Below are positions 10,771 through 23,488 of a stretch of DNA of 64,000 bases, piece by piece. Made by a program: the position numbers and the translations under genes. Under the pieces are notes generated by a model. That model was not told the DNA's origin and ran no database searches. It saw nothing but the letters and a program-made list of their open reading frames with translations. How positions within the stretch are numbered: the stretch's first letter is position 1; every line of letters starts with the position of its first letter. Location: the NCBI GenBank assembly GCA_958496175.1, contig OY292278.1:49352001-49416000 (forward strand), written 5' to 3'. This stretch comes from Sisyra terminalis (lineage: Eukaryota; Arthropoda; Insecta; Neuroptera; Sisyridae).

Positions 10771-12632
10771 GTAGTATATAAAAGCTGATATAAGTGTGAC
10801 CATAACAATTGGAACCAATTTGGATAAAAAATTAGTTTCATGTTTCTTTTACTACTAAACCAAACCGCAAAAGAATTTTCTGTATTCCAATTTCACTCTT
10901 TTGCCTATTCAAATATTCTATTAAAGTTGAATTGAATTAAAAAAAAAAAACAATTTTATATTGGAAAATTTTCTGATACATCCAATGCAAATTAAATGCA
11001 CAAAATGAAAAGAAACGAGGCAATGAATTTTCTTTTTAATTAGAAAAAACCCTTTTGAGCATACCAAGCAAAGTGCAGTTTTTCCAGCATCCCATATCCA
11101 CTCAACAGGAAAAGCAATTTTCGAGTCAAATAAAGACAGCAAATATCTAATTAGGAAACGTTGAAGTGCAATGCACACCCAACAAACGAACGCTACATTT
11201 GCGATGCTCTTTTTTATTGTGAATCCAAGCCTATTTGATTGAAATTTTGAGTCCGGCTAGATGGATATGGGTGGATCGGGATATGTGAATCGGGGGAAAA
11301 AAAATAAAAATAAAAATAGAAATCCCCATCTATAGAAAGTAGACTTGCAGTGATTTGAGATAGAGATGTCGGGGAAAAAATCACTGACTCCTTTTGCGTT
11401 TTTCTTCAGCAAAACATCACTATTCACCATTCCCGTTATTGTGGTACCATCCCCTAAAATCGTCTCCTCACACCGACGCGATTGCCTCGCGCATTTCCTC
11501 GTCATCTTTTCTATCATCCTCGGATTTTCTATAGAAATTATTTTCGGTATGGATGAATGTACGTGTGTATGTGAGGAATTTGTTCGTCTCTTTCTCATCG
11601 CTTGTGTACATATATAAATCTTGTTTTATAACATAACACAAAGAGTTTATATAGAAGATCTATACAATATGATGATGATGGTCCCGGGAATGAAACGAAA
11701 CGTTGGTGATGGGAATGAGGAGGTCGGATAGAGATATAGACATACACTGAGGGATGAATGAGTGAAATGTGACGTAACCCGGAAAAGAGGTGCGGCGGGG
11801 AAACGTGCGGCGTTTGAATCTTTGAAGGATGAGCTTTCAGGGGGAGGTGAACTTGCTTCTTTTTTTTTCTTCTTTTTTTTTTTGAAAAGCACAAAACGGA
11901 CGGACGACGAATTCTCTCGTATTGAATGGTTTGGTTGTAAGCGCGCCATCAAATGAGGAGAAGTTCAATATCTCTCTGGATCATATTCAACATTGAAAAG
12001 TTCTTTTGGCGTCGTCGTCGTCTTCATTTTCGTCATTTTCACCACCACCTCACCTCCACCACCACCCTGTGTGCCAGACACTACACTAACCCCACAGTTC
12101 CTCTTTTTTCTTTTGGCTTGTCTATTCTTGCTGCTGGGTCCTCGTCCTACGTCTTGGCTTTTCTTCTTCATACATTCTCTTACACAGTGATGATCAAACT
12201 GTATTGAATACGTTTTCATAGCGCCATTCAATAGATGAGCGCGCGCGATTCAAAAAGAAGAAAGAATGCACGAACGAATGAGTGTGATGAATGATGAGGG
12301 GGGGCAGGGTTAGATTGAATGAATGAAAGATTTATCTTTCGTTAAGAGAGATATAGAGACACGATATGAAATTCCCCAATAAAAAAATAAATAAAACGAA
12401 CGAAGCCATTCAATTTGGCCATTCTTCCATCTTTATAAAAATTTTAGGTTTCCCAAAAGGAGAAAACTTCTTAATAAAATACACAAACGAATCAATAAAT
12501 TTCGAGTGGGAAAAAAATGTGTCATCACCTGAAAATTCACTTCCCTAAATCACTGTATGAAATAAAAGAAAAGAATTTTCCTTCTTATTTCGTAAACTTA
12601 AACAGTATAAAGCTTTTAAAGTTCCCTGACCA
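10771..12632. other. Unique sequence with a GC-richer island, no gene recognised
   Basis: From about 11400 to 12310 base composition is more even, with CGTC/GATG-rich and CACC-rich stretches. Several 60-113 aa frames overlap on both strands there, none with a recognisable domain. This could be regulatory DNA or untranslated sequence. Confidence 0.45.
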
Positions 12633-14285
12633 ATGCTCCTGCGTAAATTTCTTTCATATCAAAGCCCATTTTCGTCACACTTATTCTTATGAAAAAATAC
12701 TTTAAGATATAGTCAATAGAACAATCACACTTGTCAGGTATTTCTCCTTTTCCAAAAAAAAATATTAACAAAAAAAATCTTTCACCGAAAAAATTAACTT
12801 CAAAACAAGCATTTTTTTAAATTCCCTTTCAACCCAATCAATGCTTCTGCGTTAAGTTCTTTCATATCAAAGCTCATTTTCATCACACTAATTCTGATGA
12901 AAAAATACTTTAAGAAATAGTCAATAGAGCAATCACGCTAGTCAGGTGTCTCTCCTTTTCCAAAAAAGTTTATTCACAAAAAAAATCTTTCACCAAAAAA
13001 ATTAACTTCAAAATAAGCTTTTTTTAAATTCCCTTTCAACCCAATCAATGCTTCTGCGTTGAGTTCTTTCATATCATAGATCATTTTTATTATATTCACA
13101 CTAATTCTAATGAAAAAATACTTTAAAAAATAGGCACTAGAACAATCACGCTTCTCAGGTATTTCTCCTTTTCCAAAAAAAATTACTCACAAAAAAAAAT
13201 CTTTCACCGAAAAAATTTACTTAATAAGAATTTTTCTTTTAATACCCTTTCAACCCAATCAATGCTTCTGCGTTAAGTTCTTTCATATCAAAGCTCATTT
13301 TTTTGGCACTATTTTTTTTTGCTCCCATGCCGAAATTTTGTTGGAAATACTTCAAAAAAAATTCCCTGAAAGTTTGAGCTCTTAATATTAATATTAAGTA
13401 CTCGCTCACAGCGTGTGAACATTTTCCATTTAAAATACACGTAAACTTTGATTTTTTTTTAAATTTTTATAGTTCAGCGGCATTTTATGGTATCGCCTCG
13501 CTCAAAGCCCGGGATTTTTTTACAATTGTATGCTCTACAAAAGTGACTATTTTTAATAATTTTTTAATAAGGAATAAAAAATCAATATTTTCTTAAATTT
13601 TACTCAATAATCCGTAAAAATTTTATAGTAAGATAAATTCAAGGCTCAATATCTCGAGAAATATCGATCTTAGCAATTTGGTTTTCTGGAACTTTTTTGT
13701 AGGAAATTAAATTTCCTATAAATTTGTCGTTTACATTTTTTCTGTAGGTCTTGTAATTCATGAGTTACGGAGAGAAAAACGAGAAATCTATGAAAAATCT
13801 AGGTTTAGTGACCCGTACTACCTCGCCCGTGTAAATTACGATTTTGCCGCAATAGACACTTTTGTAGAGCATACAATTGTTAAAAAAATCCCGACTTTGA
13901 GCGAGGCGATACCATAAAATGCCACTGAGCTGTAAAAATTAAAAAAAAAATCAAAGAGTACGTGTATTTTAAATGGAAAATATTCACACGCTATGAGCGA
14001 GTACTTAATATTAATATTAAGAGCTCAATCTTTCAGAGAATTTTTTTTGAAGTATTTCCAACAAAATTTTGGCATGGGAGCAAAAAAAAATTGTCCCAAA
14101 AAAAAAACACCCTAATATTCACACTAATTCTCATGAAGAAATACTTTAAGAAACAGGCACTAGAACAATCACGCTTGCCAGGTATCCCTCCTTTTCCAAA
14201 AAAAATAACTCAAAAAAAAAATCTTTCACCGAAAAAATTAACTTCGAAACAAGCTTTATATTAATTCCCATTCAACCCATAAATC
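12633..14285. repeat. Tandem array G, period about 207 bp
   Basis: Units begin ATGCTYCTGCGT at 12633, 12841, 13048 and 13262 (spacings 208, 207 and 214). Each contains AATACTTTAA, a TCTCCTTTTCC block and AATCTTTCACC. The fourth unit is interrupted by element F2 (13303-14114) and resumes at about 14115 to end near 14285. No coding potential. Four-plus copies make it a short satellite-like array. Confidence 0.9.
13303..14114. mobile_element. Fold-back MITE F2
   Basis: Second copy of family F, inserted in unit 4 of array G. It is more complete than F1: both arms contain GCTCCCATGCCRAAATTTTG and its complement plus the AATATTAATATT motif. The right end has the intact CACCCTA terminus; the left terminus has lost TAGGGTG and starts within the T-run. 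No coding capacity. Confidence 0.85.
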
Positions 14286-15377
14286 CATATTTCAAAATTT
14301 TATCACATCCAATGCCCACGTCCCCCTTGACACCCCGTCCCACCACATCGTTCAACACAAAGCGAATGAAGGCTAATCACGTGCCCCACATATCCGAATC
14401 ATGTCATCAAACGAAAATTTATGCCGATAATAATAATAATAATAATAATATTGAATGATTCCAAATAAATAGTTAGGCTAGAAGAACGGGGTTGGTCGAT
14501 CAGGGGTGCAAAATAAATAAATTTGATTGATTGACAAACCGACACGATGGCCACACGATAAAACGATGAAATTTATCGACAAATCGATAAATAAACATTC
14601 AAATAAACGAGATTGGATAACATAATAATAAAGAGGCTCAATTGTTCGATGAGGCTTGATTTGAGGGATGTCCAACACTAACCTAGCCTAACCAACAATT
14701 ACACAGAAATATGTTTCAAAAATTTTAACTATGAAAAGTTTGAGGAGCAAAAACAAAATAGTTTGGTTCTCATTTGTAATAATCTGAATAATAATAGTAA
14801 TAATGAATAATTGTTTGGGAAGCAAACAAAGGTGCTCTAACTATGCTATAATAACGATACCCATAGTAGTAGTAACAATAGTAACAATAATCAGTGTAGT
14901 TATAATAACAATAACAACTATAGCGACTTGTATATGTGTAGGAGTGAAGGGATGTTCGGTTCTAAAGGGGCTGTTTGCTTGAAATTAGGGGATGGGGTTG
15001 GGTACAATATGATAAAACGATGGCAGAGGTTCCTCTCACAAAGTGTATTGTTGTAGAAATCTATGGATGTGTTTATAGAACGGGGGATGTTTTCTGTTTG
15101 TATAGGAGTATATATATTTATAGATGCATATATATATATTTATATATACAAATGCAGTGCAATGTGGATGTATGTGTTTAAATGTGTATATACATTATAA
15201 AACAAGTGAGGCAGAAGCGCCATGTTTCCGCTTTTCATTTGTTTTCAACAATGGAAATCATGACACATAACACCTCTGTTTGCAGTGCAACAATAATTGT
15301 TGCTGTCGCCCTATTAGATCCCAGAAACGGAACAGTAATTTTCTCGAAAAGATTTTTCTTCTTTGCTAACATTTTGC
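14286..15377. other. Unique sequence rich in microsatellites
   Basis: It holds (ATA)n at 14427-14452, AATAGTAA-type degenerate repeats at about 14770-14920 and (TA)n near 15109-15150. A GC-richer patch lies at 14295-14400. No gene or RNA recognised. Confidence 0.55.
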
Positions 15378-15905
15378 AAATGAAAAACTTTAACAAATTT
15401 GGAATAAATATTTTCTTCTGTCGATATTTTATCAAATTCACACAAAAATCCCTTTCAAAATTCATTTGATCAAAACTTTTCGATCAGCTCATAAGTGGAA
15501 AACCAACAATTAATTTATAATAATTTATTTTTCTCGAAATTTAGGGTAAAAAACGGTACTAGAAATTTGAAGAATTATAATTGTTTACAATCGACTCCAT
15601 AAAAATTTAAAGTTTCTAAGCTCTGAAAGTATTTAAATATCTATAAAAATATATGAATATCAGGTTCAAAATGAAAAACTAACAAATTTGGAATAATTTT
15701 TTTCATAAACTTTTATCAAATTCATACAGAAATTCCTTTTTAATTTTAATTAATACTAGTTTATTTTTCTCGAAACTTAGAGTAGAAAGCGATACTAGAA
15801 ATTTTAATAATTTTAATTGTTTACAATCGACTCCAAAAAAATCTAAAGTTTTTAAGCTCTGAAAGTATTTAAATATCTAGGAAAATATATGAATATCAGG
15901 AAAGA
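15378..15905. repeat. Two-copy tandem duplication, about 270-290 bp unit
   Basis: Both units contain AACAAATTTGGAATAA, then TTTATTTTTCTCGAAA, TTGTTTACAATCGACTCCA and GCTCTGAAAGTATTTAAATA in the same order. Unit boundaries are roughly 15378-15665 and 15668-15905. Non-coding; unrelated to the named transposons in this window. Confidence 0.8.
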
Positions 15906-16257
15906 TTAACAAGCTTAATGGTAGATTTATTTGTAATAATTAAGTGTTCAAAAGAAAGAAGGCACTTTCCGCTACTATATGTTAAATATTTTTTACAACG
16001 AATTTTTGGATTTTTCGGATATACCGCGCTCCACGTGAAAAAGCTCTGATGATACAGGGGCGACTTGAAGGGAAAAAGAAATGAGGGCGATCACCGACTC
16101 TACTCTACATAGGAATAGTAACTCTTTAAAATTTAAATTTATTATGAATATCCAGAGAGTTTGGTTTTTTGCTTCCACGAAAATTCCTTGATTTTCCAAA
16201 TCAAAATTCTCTTTTTCCAAAATATTATCAACAAAAACTTTTGTGCCAACAAGAACT

Positions 16258-16611
16258 AACAGTTATTACAATTACATTTATTTACATTAATTACATTATT
16301 GTTTACGGCCTTTCTCACCTCTCGATCAATTTGTCGATGCCGTTCCACCAAAAATCGCTCGTTTAGGTTTCGAAAAAATTCTTGAGCCAATTTTTAAGGT
16401 TTACTTCATTGGTAAAGGCAACACTCCTCATACGAAGCAGAAAAAATGATAATTCACCAATGCAAATTCCGAAGAATAAGGCGGATACTGAAGGACCTCT
16501 CATTTGAGCTTTCACAGCTTTCATGACTTTAGTAACATGGGGCTTGAGGTTGTTATGAAGAAGTATAATTTTGTTTTTTCGATGAGGTCTTTTCATCCAC
16601 CATATTCTCAA
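16258..16611 (-). pseudogene. Mariner transposase C-terminal fragment, dead
   Basis: The minus strand reads RKNKIILLHNNLKPHVTKVM, the block normally LLHDNARPH, so the second catalytic Asp is Asn here. A neighbouring frame gives YPPYSSEFALVNYHFF, normally PPYSPDLxPxDYHxF, with the third Asp also read as Asn and a frameshift between. The end (WLKNFFET, stop, then SDFWWNGIDKLIER) matches the mariner C-terminus. It differs from the mariner at 5835-6689, so two mariner lineages are present. The N-terminal half is absent. Confidence 0.85.
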
Positions 16612-16635
16612 GACCTTGCACCGAAAGATTAATTA

Positions 16636-16745
16636 TTAAAAGATAAATTGATCGAGAGGTAGAAAATAGCGATAGTCATTGCATAATTGATTAATTTTTT
16701 GTTCTAACTATTGCTTTTTGTTAAATAAAAGTCATTGATACAAAC
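16636..16745 (+). pseudogene. Second mariner tail fragment, opposite orientation
   Basis: The plus strand from about 16642 carries AAATTGATCGAGAGGT, the same C-terminal coding string (KLIER) found on the minus strand at 16314-16330. It is followed by degenerate 3' sequence ending in AATAAAAGTC. Two mariner C-terminal ends therefore face each other within 30 bp. Only the last few codons and 3' region remain. Confidence 0.55.
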
Positions 16746-16905
16746 AATTATTCCCCAACCTAATAGAACCCAAAAAAAAAACAGCCCTAATACAAATCTA
16801 AAACAAAAAATTCCAGAAATTTCAGTTAAGTTCCCTGACTGCTGAACATCCTAAAATTGCTTGCAATTTGATTAAAATTCATGCACAAAACATATTACCA
16901 CTAAT

Positions 16906-17165
16906 ATTTATAAAATCAAAACTTTCCTCAGAAGTCCAAAAGAATTCAAGCCAAGTTTAATATCAAACCATTGAAACGAATATTAGTCATAAATTTTGTA
17001 TATCTTCTATTTATAAACTATTATTTATAATTATAATATTTATAATTTTATAATCTAATATTTATAAACTCCAATCTTTCCTCAGAAGTCCAAAAGAATT
17101 GAAACCAAATTTAATATCAAACCATTACAACGAATATTAGTCATAAATTTTTTTATATCTTCAGT
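16906..17165. repeat. Two-copy tandem duplication, period about 155 bp
   Basis: CTTTCCTCAGAAGTCCAAAA recurs at about 16922 and 17077, followed in both by a TTTAATATCAAACCATT block and CGAATATTAGTCATAAATT. The spacer between is TTTATAA-rich. Confidence 0.8.
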
Positions 17166-18548
17166 ACAATCGACAAAGTGTGGAACCACCACTTGCTCTC
17201 TAAAATTGAATAAAAAAATCAAATCTAAAACGGCAACCAATGATTTTTTATAAAAATATATTATACCTGCAATAAAATCACGACAGTGATTATAATTATC
17301 AACAGATTAAAGCGAACTTTTCCATACGATTAGGCTTATAATAGTCCCATAAATAACTAAGTAGTTAATGTGAAAAAAAGTAATTTTCGTTTCGTTTTAA
17401 TCAATTTTAATTTGTTTTTTTTTTCATTAAATTTCTTTTATTATCATCCAAAAAAAAAAATTATACAAATACGGTCGTTTCTCCACGTCCAATATCTCTA
17501 TCTATATTTCAAACAAATTGAATTCATTAGCAAAAATTGTTCATTTCATATGAACATTGATACAATTTTATTTTGGCCTTCAGACGAAAACACGAAAACG
17601 AGGCAAATTGTCTTCGACTATAATCATCGCGAAACGATGGCAACTCAACAAAGAACAACACAAACATGGAATTGGTTAAATGTGAAAAGATGTTTACGGG
17701 ATGTCTGGATTACGGGATTTGGTGCGGAAGTTATAAATTGATACCGGAATGTGATGGCCACTCCGGGCGGTCGTAGACCGGACATGCAAGACACAACACC
17801 TCGAAATCTGTGGCGGAGGGATGGTGGATTTATTATGATTTTTTTTTCGGGGATTTAAAATCCGATGAGGAGAGATTGAAACGAGATGACAGTGGCCGCC
17901 GTTTACATTCGCATTCGCCGCCGCACCTCCATCGCTCCCGTCAGCAGAGCGCCGCGGCGCGGAACGGCATTGACGACGCTCGAATAGAAATGTGAATTTT
18001 TATGTCATATTTTCCCTACACTAGGTATAGTAAATTAACGCTATTCAAGTCGATTTTCAAAGACAGTATTGTGGCTACAATTTAGTCTTATTCATAACAT
18101 TTTCCAAAGCAGCGAAGCACAGACACGGATACATACAAATGTATGTATTTACACGGATAAATACATACACATTCAGCAGACATCCATAGAAAATGTTATC
18201 CATACATTATGTACCAAACCCCAGCATCCTTCCAACTCCACAAACTTCATAATACTTCGTAGCCTTATTCGTTCATATTTCAAAAATTTCATTCAATGCA
18301 AACCCTAAAAATAAGCCTTAAGTTAGTCTTTTCAATCCCAAAAATGTATACTAAATAATTAATAACAAAATTTGCCTCTTGTTTTCATTGAATCAAATAT
18401 AATCATTATCTTCTCTATATTTATATTATCAATGCTTAACTTGCAGCCAATTAAATTCGATCACTGAATTTGAATAGTAAATAAGAAAGTGATAAAGCTC
18501 GTCTCCTGTGCTTTACAGTGCTTTACAATTACACGTAGAAAAAGGAAT
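17166..18548. other. Unique sequence with a CpG-rich patch
   Basis: From about 17560 to 17995 the sequence becomes much less AT-rich, with GCCGCC and CGCCGCGGCGCGG strings near 17895-17965. Frames of 123 aa (17370-17741) and 61 aa (17810-17995) lie here but show no domain. It could be promoter, 5'UTR or enhancer DNA of an unseen gene; no splice structure could be supported. Confidence 0.45.
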
Positions 18549-18622
18549 CAAAATAAGATTTTTTTGCTGACTTTCAACAGTTATACTGCGTATACAAAAT
18601 AAAGAATATATTGTATACACAG

Positions 18623-19624
18623 TAGACTGATTCAAAAGAAAATATGTTTTTTTTTTAATTATATCGAAAATATTGTTGGGAATGACAAAAAAAAATCCTG
18701 TGAAAGTTTAAGCACTTAATATTAATATTCAGAGGTGCCGCATCGCAAATTTCGATTTTCCATTTAAATAACATGGGAAAAATATTATCTTGTACTTTGG
18801 AAGTTTGTAGCTCACGTTGGTGACAATATTTCGGAATGACTAAGGTATATTCTTGTAGAAAATTGAACGATCTATAAAAAAGGTCTCTTATAAGCCTTTC
18901 ATATATTTATTCCTTCAAAAGTTATTCGAGGTCAAAGTTGAGCTAAAGAGAAATTTTAATATTTTTTAATTTTTTGACGCAATCATCAATTTTATGAGAA
19001 AGTTTTAAAGGACATTTTTTGTAAAGCACTTTTTTTCTATAACTTACCTTTATAAAATTTTTGGATTTTTTTACAGGTTCTAAATAATAAAAAAAAATAT
19101 GTTGAAAAATATAATAATTCAGGGAATATTATTAATTTAAAACAATAAAATAAATAACTTAGGACCTGTGAAAAATATCAACAACATTTATAGAGATAAG
19201 TTATATAAAAAAAGTGCCCTACAAAAATGTCCTATGATAGTTTCTCATAAAATTGATGGTTGCGTCAAAAAATTGAAAAAATATTAAAATTTCTCTTTAG
19301 TTCAACTTTGACCTCGAATAACTTTTAAAGGAACATATATATCAAAAACTTGTACGAAACCTTTTTTGTAGATCGTTCAATTTTCTACAAGAACATACCT
19401 TGGCCATTCCGAAATATTGTCTTCAGCAACGTGAGCAATAAAATTCCAAAGTGCAAGAGAATATTGTTCCCATGTTATTTAAATGGAAAATCGAAATTTT
19501 CGATGCGGCTACTCTTAATATTTAATATTAAGAGCTTAAACTTTCACAGGATTTTTATTTATCAGTCCCAACAATATTTTCGATATAATTAAAAAAAAAT
19601 CATCATTTTTTTTTAATCATTCTA
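18623..19624. mobile_element. Fold-back element B1
   Basis: Arms of about 470 bp are reverse complements around a loop near 19080-19140. Each arm contains GATCTAYAAAAAAGGT, the CGAGGTCAAAGTTGA block and the AATATTAATATT motif near its outer end. Left end TAGACTGATTC; right end AATCATTCTA. Confidence 0.85.
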
Positions 19625-19774
19625 GTGTATACAATATATAAAATATATTGCGGTTCAATTTATGTAGCATAACTTAATATAGTAATATATAAAATATTAT
19701 AAATAAAAATATTAAATTATACTAAATAAATTGGACCGCAATATATTCTTTATATTGTATACACTAGAATGATT
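19625..19774. repeat. Palindrome C1 between B1 and B2
   Basis: 150 bp, starting GTGTATACAATATATAAAAT and ending with a close reverse complement, with TA on both outer sides. Very AT-rich centre. The same element, expanded by an insertion, is C2 at 26561-26981. Confidence 0.8.
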
Positions 19775-20809
19775 CAAAAAAAAAAAATATGATTTTTTTT
19801 TATTATATCGAAAATATTGTTGGGAATGACAAAAAAAATTCCTGTGAAAGTTTAAGCTCTTAATATTAAATATTAAGAGTAGCCGCATCGCAAAATTCGA
19901 TTTTCTAATTAAATAACATGGGAACAATATTCTCTTGCACTTTGGAATTTTATAGCTCACGTTGGTGACAATATTTCGGAATGACCAAGGTATGTTCTTG
20001 TAGAAAATTGAACGATCTACAAAAAAGGTTTCGTACAAGTTTTTGATATATTTATTCATTCAAAAATTATTCGAGGTCAAAGTTGAACTAAAGAGAAATT
20101 TTAATTTTTTTCAATTTTTTGACGCAACCATCAATTTTATGAGAAAATTTTATAAGACATTTTTTGTAGAGCACTTTTTTTCCTATAACTTATAAAAGTT
20201 TTTGATATTTTTCACGGGTCGTAAGTTATTTGCATTAAACTGAAAATATTCGTAATTTTATTATTTTAAATTAATAATATTCCCTGAATTATTATATTTT
20301 TAACATAAAAATTATTTTTTTTAAGTTTAATTAAATAACTTAGGACCTGTGGAAAATATCAAAAACTTTTGTAGAGATAAGTTAGAGAAAAAAAAAGTGC
20401 TCTACAAAAAATGTCCTATAAAATTTTCTCATAAAATTGATGGTTGCGTCAAAAAATTGAAAAAATATTAAAATTTCTGTTTAGCTCAAGTTTGACCTCG
20501 AATAACTTTTGAAGAAATAAATATATCAAAAACTTGTTGAGACCTTTTTTGTAGGTTGTTCAATTTTCTACAAGAATATACTTTGGTCATTCCGAAATAT
20601 TGTCGTCATCAACGTCAGCTATAAAATTCCAAAGTGCAAGAGAATATTGTTCCCATGTTATTTAAATGGAAAATCGAAATTTGCGATGCGGCACCTCTTA
20701 TTATTAATATTAAGAGCTTAAATTTTCACAAGATTTTTTTTTTCATTCCTAACAATATTTTCGATATAATTAAGAAAAAAAAATTCATCATTCTTTTTGA
20801 ATCAGTCTA
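19775..20809. mobile_element. Fold-back element B2
   Basis: Second B copy, same orientation-neutral palindrome as B1, starting TAGAATGATTC and ending GAATCAGTCTA. Its central loop holds the sequence around ATTCCCTGAATTATTA. Confidence 0.85.
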
Positions 20810-20817
20810 ATACACAG

Positions 20818-22087
20818 TATAACAAGTAGTTTATAATTTTAAAAATGTCTTATTATATTTTGCTAAAAACCAAGACCAAATTAGATTCTGCCTTCGGTAG
20901 TCAATTATCGTCGGTTTATCTTCAATTTTCCGATAGTTCAAAAAGCAAATAATTCATACAAAACAAATCAACTGCTTGCTCAATATGTAATAAACCAATT
21001 AAACAATCCTTGAAGTTGTATTCGTTAGATAAGTAAGGCTAACAATAATATAAGCGATTAGGATGCCAATTTTTTGGCAAAAAAAACATCAAAGTATAAT
21101 ATTAAGCATTTTTTTTTAATAATAGTCCCGTAAAATTACAATCTAATAATCGGTAGTGCTGATACAATTTAATAATAAAAACCTGAATAAAACTCTCTTT
21201 CATTCTTTTTCTTTGGAAATCCTATACGAGGCGCAAGAGGAAAAATTAATAGAAAATTTAGCATAAAGAATTTACTCATAAAAGCTCATTGTACACACGC
21301 TTTTACCTCCCTCCCCTCGCCCACACATCTCAAACGCTAGCCCCGATTCCTCACCACTTAGCCAAGCATCACTCATCTCAAAATACACAACACACGTGTA
21401 CTTTCTGTTGTATTTGTTACAAAAGAGAATGTAAAATTATATAAGCCATAAATAGATGACGTCACACACACATACATACACTCAAAGCTCTCACAGGGAT
21501 ACACACGAAAGCTCAAAAGGTAAAGCTCGTTTCTATATCAATGCTGTGAGATTCAAACAACAATGACGTACCGAGCTTTTACCATCCAGTTCCTTCCTTT
21601 CTACCATAGCCTCTCACTTCCCATCTCTTTTTGTTGCAATTTTTTTTTGAACATAAAACCTCATGAATATAATAATTAAAAAAAAACTCGATTAAAAAAA
21701 AAGTATATATTTTCACACCTGTTGAACAAATCTATTGAAAAATCACACATCAACTTAATAATCATTCTATGTAATGTCATATACTAAATTCTTATTCAAA
21801 TAATTGAATAATTTCTCTGATTATTATTTTCAATGACAGACTAAACAATAACTCATGTATTTGTGGAAAATAAAGGAGACATATAAGGATAATGGAAGAC
21901 ATCCTTGATTTTCTTGGAAGTTTATTGTTGATTCAATTTGCCTCTTCTACATTTTACTCCGTAAAGCAACGTATTTTCATTGAATTATTTGAAAATTTTT
22001 CCTAAACACTTTGGCCCTTGCATTGATAAGTCAACATCATAAAATTTTTAAGTGATGTACTATTGTATTCCTGGGCTATTAAAAAAA
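20818..22087. other. Unique sequence, no gene recognised
   Basis: Mostly AT-rich, with a GC-richer CA/CT patch at about 21280-21620 containing CACACA-type runs. No frame of note and no RNA gene recognised. Confidence 0.5.
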
Positions 22088-22501
22088 CTGTGCCCCCCTT
22101 TCCCATTAAAGAAACCACATTTTCCAGAACTTATTACCAAATTTCCTGAGGTTTCCCCTGACCAAATTAAATTCCCGGACATTTCCAGAAACCATGCTTA
22201 GCTAAGACTGGCTAATGAGTACAATAACAAGTTGGACAAAAATTTAAGGTCATCCGAATAAATTCGTACTACGTATCACCCCATAATATTAATATATGGC
22301 TCATTTTGGTGTAGAAATATTTGTAGAAGCTACAGGACAGTTTAAAAGGTGAGGTCGTAAGGAAAATAGTAAAAGGAGCAAAAAAAAATTCCCATTTAAA
22401 CTGTTTAAACCTGTCCAATAGGCTAAATAGACGCTGACACCAATAAATATTTGAAAACAAACAAAATATGTCAATTCTTGACTTTAAAAAATTTTAAAAA
22501 T

Positions 22502-23440
22502 TTGACTATTTTTTTTAAAAAGTTAATCGAAAATATTGTTCTAGGTGACAAAAAAAAATTTCGGAAACTTTTGAGCCCTTAATATTAATATTAAGAGGTC
22601 TATCATCTTTAATTTCGATTTTTTATTTGTGCTTTCATTTTTGCGTCAATTCTGTCAAATTATCAAGGTACAAAAATTCATCTGCAAATTTATTTATAGA
22701 AAATTAAATTCCCTACAAAAAACGTCTATTTGAAAATTTTTGCCAGATACGCCGTTTCCGAATAATCAAGCTTTACAATTTGATATAATTTTAGATTTAT
22801 CTTCTTTATTTTGGAATTTTGTAGCTAACGAATAAATAAGTATATAGAAATGAACATTATAGATTCTTGAAGAGAATTAAATTTTCTACAAAAAAGTCTC
22901 TTAATGTTTTTACATAAAATCACTCTTTCAAAATTAATTCAACGACGAACAATAATTTAATTTTTCCTTCAACTTTAATTGCGAATAACTTTTAAAAAAG
23001 TGATTTTATGTGAAAAAGTTACAAGACCTTTTTTGTAGAGCTTTAAATTCCCTTCAAGAACCTATATTGTTCATTTCTATATATTTATTTGTTCGTTAGT
23101 TACAAAATTCCAAAATAGAGAAGATAAATCTAAAAATTATGTCAATGTTTAAAGCTTGATTATTCGGAAACGACGTGTCTGGCAAAAATTTTCAAATTGA
23201 CGTTTTTTGAAGGGAATTTAATTTTCTATAAATATATGTGCAGATGATTTTTTTTACCTTGATAGTTTGACAGCCTTGACGCAAAAATGAAAACACTAAT
23301 AAAAAATGGAAATTAAACATGATAGACCTCTTAATATTAATATTATGTGTTAAAACGTCCCCGATATTTTTTTTGTCACCTTGAACAATATTTTCGCTAT
23401 ACTTTTCAAAAAAAATAGTCATTTTTTTTGGCTTAGTCTA
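22502..23440. mobile_element. Palindromic element A2
   Basis: Copy of family A with arms of about 450 bp. The left TIR (TAGACTGGGCC) is lost; the right end reads GGCTTAGTCTA. Arms carry GCCGTTTCCGAATAATCAAG and its complement. No coding capacity. Confidence 0.85.
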
Positions 23441-23488
23441 ATGTACAAATTTTACTTAATATTTACGGTAAGCTATAACAATTGAGGA

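Larger units (their letters stand above)
18623..20809. mobile_element. Composite palindromic element B1-C1-B2
   Basis: The block is flanked by a perfect 8-bp direct repeat ATACACAG (18615-18622 and 20810-20817). It starts TAGACTGATTC and ends GAATCAGTCTA. Inside are two ~1-kb palindromes (B1, B2) around the 150-bp palindrome C1. The outer duplication belongs to the whole block, so it either moved as a unit or grew by internal duplication after insertion. The flanking sequence itself resembles the outer part of element C2 (26518-26600). No coding capacity. Confidence 0.85.

Noticed and set aside
12633..14285. Possible CRISPR array because of regular spacing
   Set aside because: Whole ~207-bp units repeat, not short repeats with unique spacers, and the genome is clearly eukaryotic.
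19350..20059. Near-identical proteins (YETFFVDRSIFYKNIPW type) on opposite strands
   Set aside because: They are translations of the two arms of palindromic B elements, also seen at 55539-55754 and 56569-56799; not genes.
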